A stretch of 64,000 bases of DNA from Flammeovirgaceae bacterium UBA7330 (lineage in GTDB: Bacteria > Bacteroidota > Bacteroidia > Cytophagales > Cyclobacteriaceae): assembly GCA_002471275.1 (NCBI GenBank), contig DKPQ01000025.1, positions 186,001 to 250,000 on the forward strand. The letters run 5' to 3'. Below the pieces are notes generated by a model. That model ran no database searches. It was not told the origin of the DNA and saw nothing but the letters and a program-made list of their open reading frames with translations. Position numbers and translations under genes: made by a program. This document shows positions 63,749 through 64,000 of this stretch, one piece after another; position 1 is the first letter of the stretch; every line of letters begins with the position of its first letter.

Positions 63749-64000
63749 CTAAGCCAGGGAGGGTGAATAAGATCCGTGCCATTTTTCCAGTCGTGGGTTC
63801 ATGATCTGAAACCAAAGAGGGGGGATTAAAGCAATAAGGATCATCGTAGGGTACCCCGCAGGCAACTGAGGGCTTTTGTCGTAATGATCCAAGACCTGGT
63901 AACGCTTGATGGCATTGGCATGGTGATCGGAATGTCGTTGAAGCTGAAATAGAAAGAAGTTGCTCACGATGTGGCTGGAATTCCAGGAATGGATTGGCGT
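63749..64000 (-). CDS. Alkane 1-monooxygenase / fatty acid desaturase-like, C-terminal part
   Basis: The frame is open to the right edge with no start in the window, and ends at a stop at 63749. It reads HSWNSSHIVSNFFLFQLQ then RHSDHHANAIKRYQVL and SPQLPAGYPTMILIALIPPL. The RHSDHH histidine cluster is the third iron-binding box of AlkB-type integral membrane di-iron monooxygenases, followed by the conserved LPAGY and W-F-x-x-M-N-P-R tail. It would hydroxylate alkanes or similar lipids. Partial, 84 codons seen. Confidence 0.87.
   Translation of the reverse strand, partial: TPIHSWNSSHIVSNFFLFQLQRHSDHHANAIKRYQVLDHYDKSPQLPAGYPTMILIALIPPLWFQIMNPRLEKWHGSYSPSLA

Overview
The window comes from the chromosome of a gliding or surface-secreting member of the Bacteroidota, most likely a Cytophagales-like marine or soil bacterium. 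The evidence is a GldH-type gliding lipoprotein, PorU and PorV of the type IX secretion system (T9SS), a giant T9SS-sorted surface protein with a C-terminal sorting domain, many lipoproteins and AQ-type signal peptides, few Shine-Dalgarno sequences, and several promoter candidates of the Bacteroidota form (TTTG upstream of TAnnTTTG). I see no prophage, insertion sequence, CRISPR array, tRNA or rRNA. Coding density is very high and no gene-free stretch exceeds about 300 bases; the largest gaps are about 200 to 225 bases (38627-38830, 50117-50326 and 52181-52404).

Layout, left to right. 1-848: 5' part of a mannose-1-phosphate guanylyltransferase gene running off the left edge. 1015-6218: recQ, then purD, a PSP1/RicT-like protein and gldH, the last two overlapping by 4 bp. 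6215-11034 (minus): a 1276-residue SF1 helicase and a ComEA-like helix-hairpin-helix membrane protein, divergent from hemA across a palindrome. 11091-14526: hemA and a secreted WG-repeat protein. 14527-21730 (minus): a tightly packed run of metallo-beta-lactamase-fold hydrolase, pssA, porU, porV and an M16-like protein without its zinc motif. 21782-26998 (plus): FAD oxidoreductase, a large envelope protein (peptidase-like, propeller and barrel regions) and yicC.

27029-35872: a DUF2911 protein, an LpxL-like acyltransferase, a lipoprotein, MazG-like and DUF2721 proteins, then the B12-dependent methylmalonyl-CoA module (meaB divergent from mce-mutA-mutB), a 60-residue membrane protein and a small outer-membrane barrel whose natural start codon appears to be ATT. 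35988-43807: a TPR histidine kinase and LytTR response regulator followed by a 1658-residue repetitive surface protein.

43980-54642: bestrophin plus beta-carbonic anhydrase, then comB, gcvT, xth, a DUF1801 protein, a collagen-like lipoprotein, an AlkD-like repair protein, an exported protein behind an inverted-repeat segment, a PAS histidine kinase, a cysteine-cluster protein, superoxide dismutase, tadA and an exported protein. 54721-64000: aspS, a glycerophosphodiesterase, an SDR/DUF2867 protein, a carbohydrate-flavoured group (BNR-repeat lipoprotein, ThuA-like protein, Tat-exported Gfo/Idh/MocA oxidoreductase), a family 2 glycosyltransferase and the 3' end of an alkane monooxygenase gene.

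Most of the window is core metabolism and envelope biology. I did not find a clear new defence or mobile system. The most unusual points are two peptidase-like proteins that have lost catalytic motifs beside T9SS or outer-membrane genes, a helicase with an eroded nuclease-like tail, a bestrophin/carbonic anhydrase pair, a non-canonical ATT start, and an inverted-repeat segment carrying a promoter.
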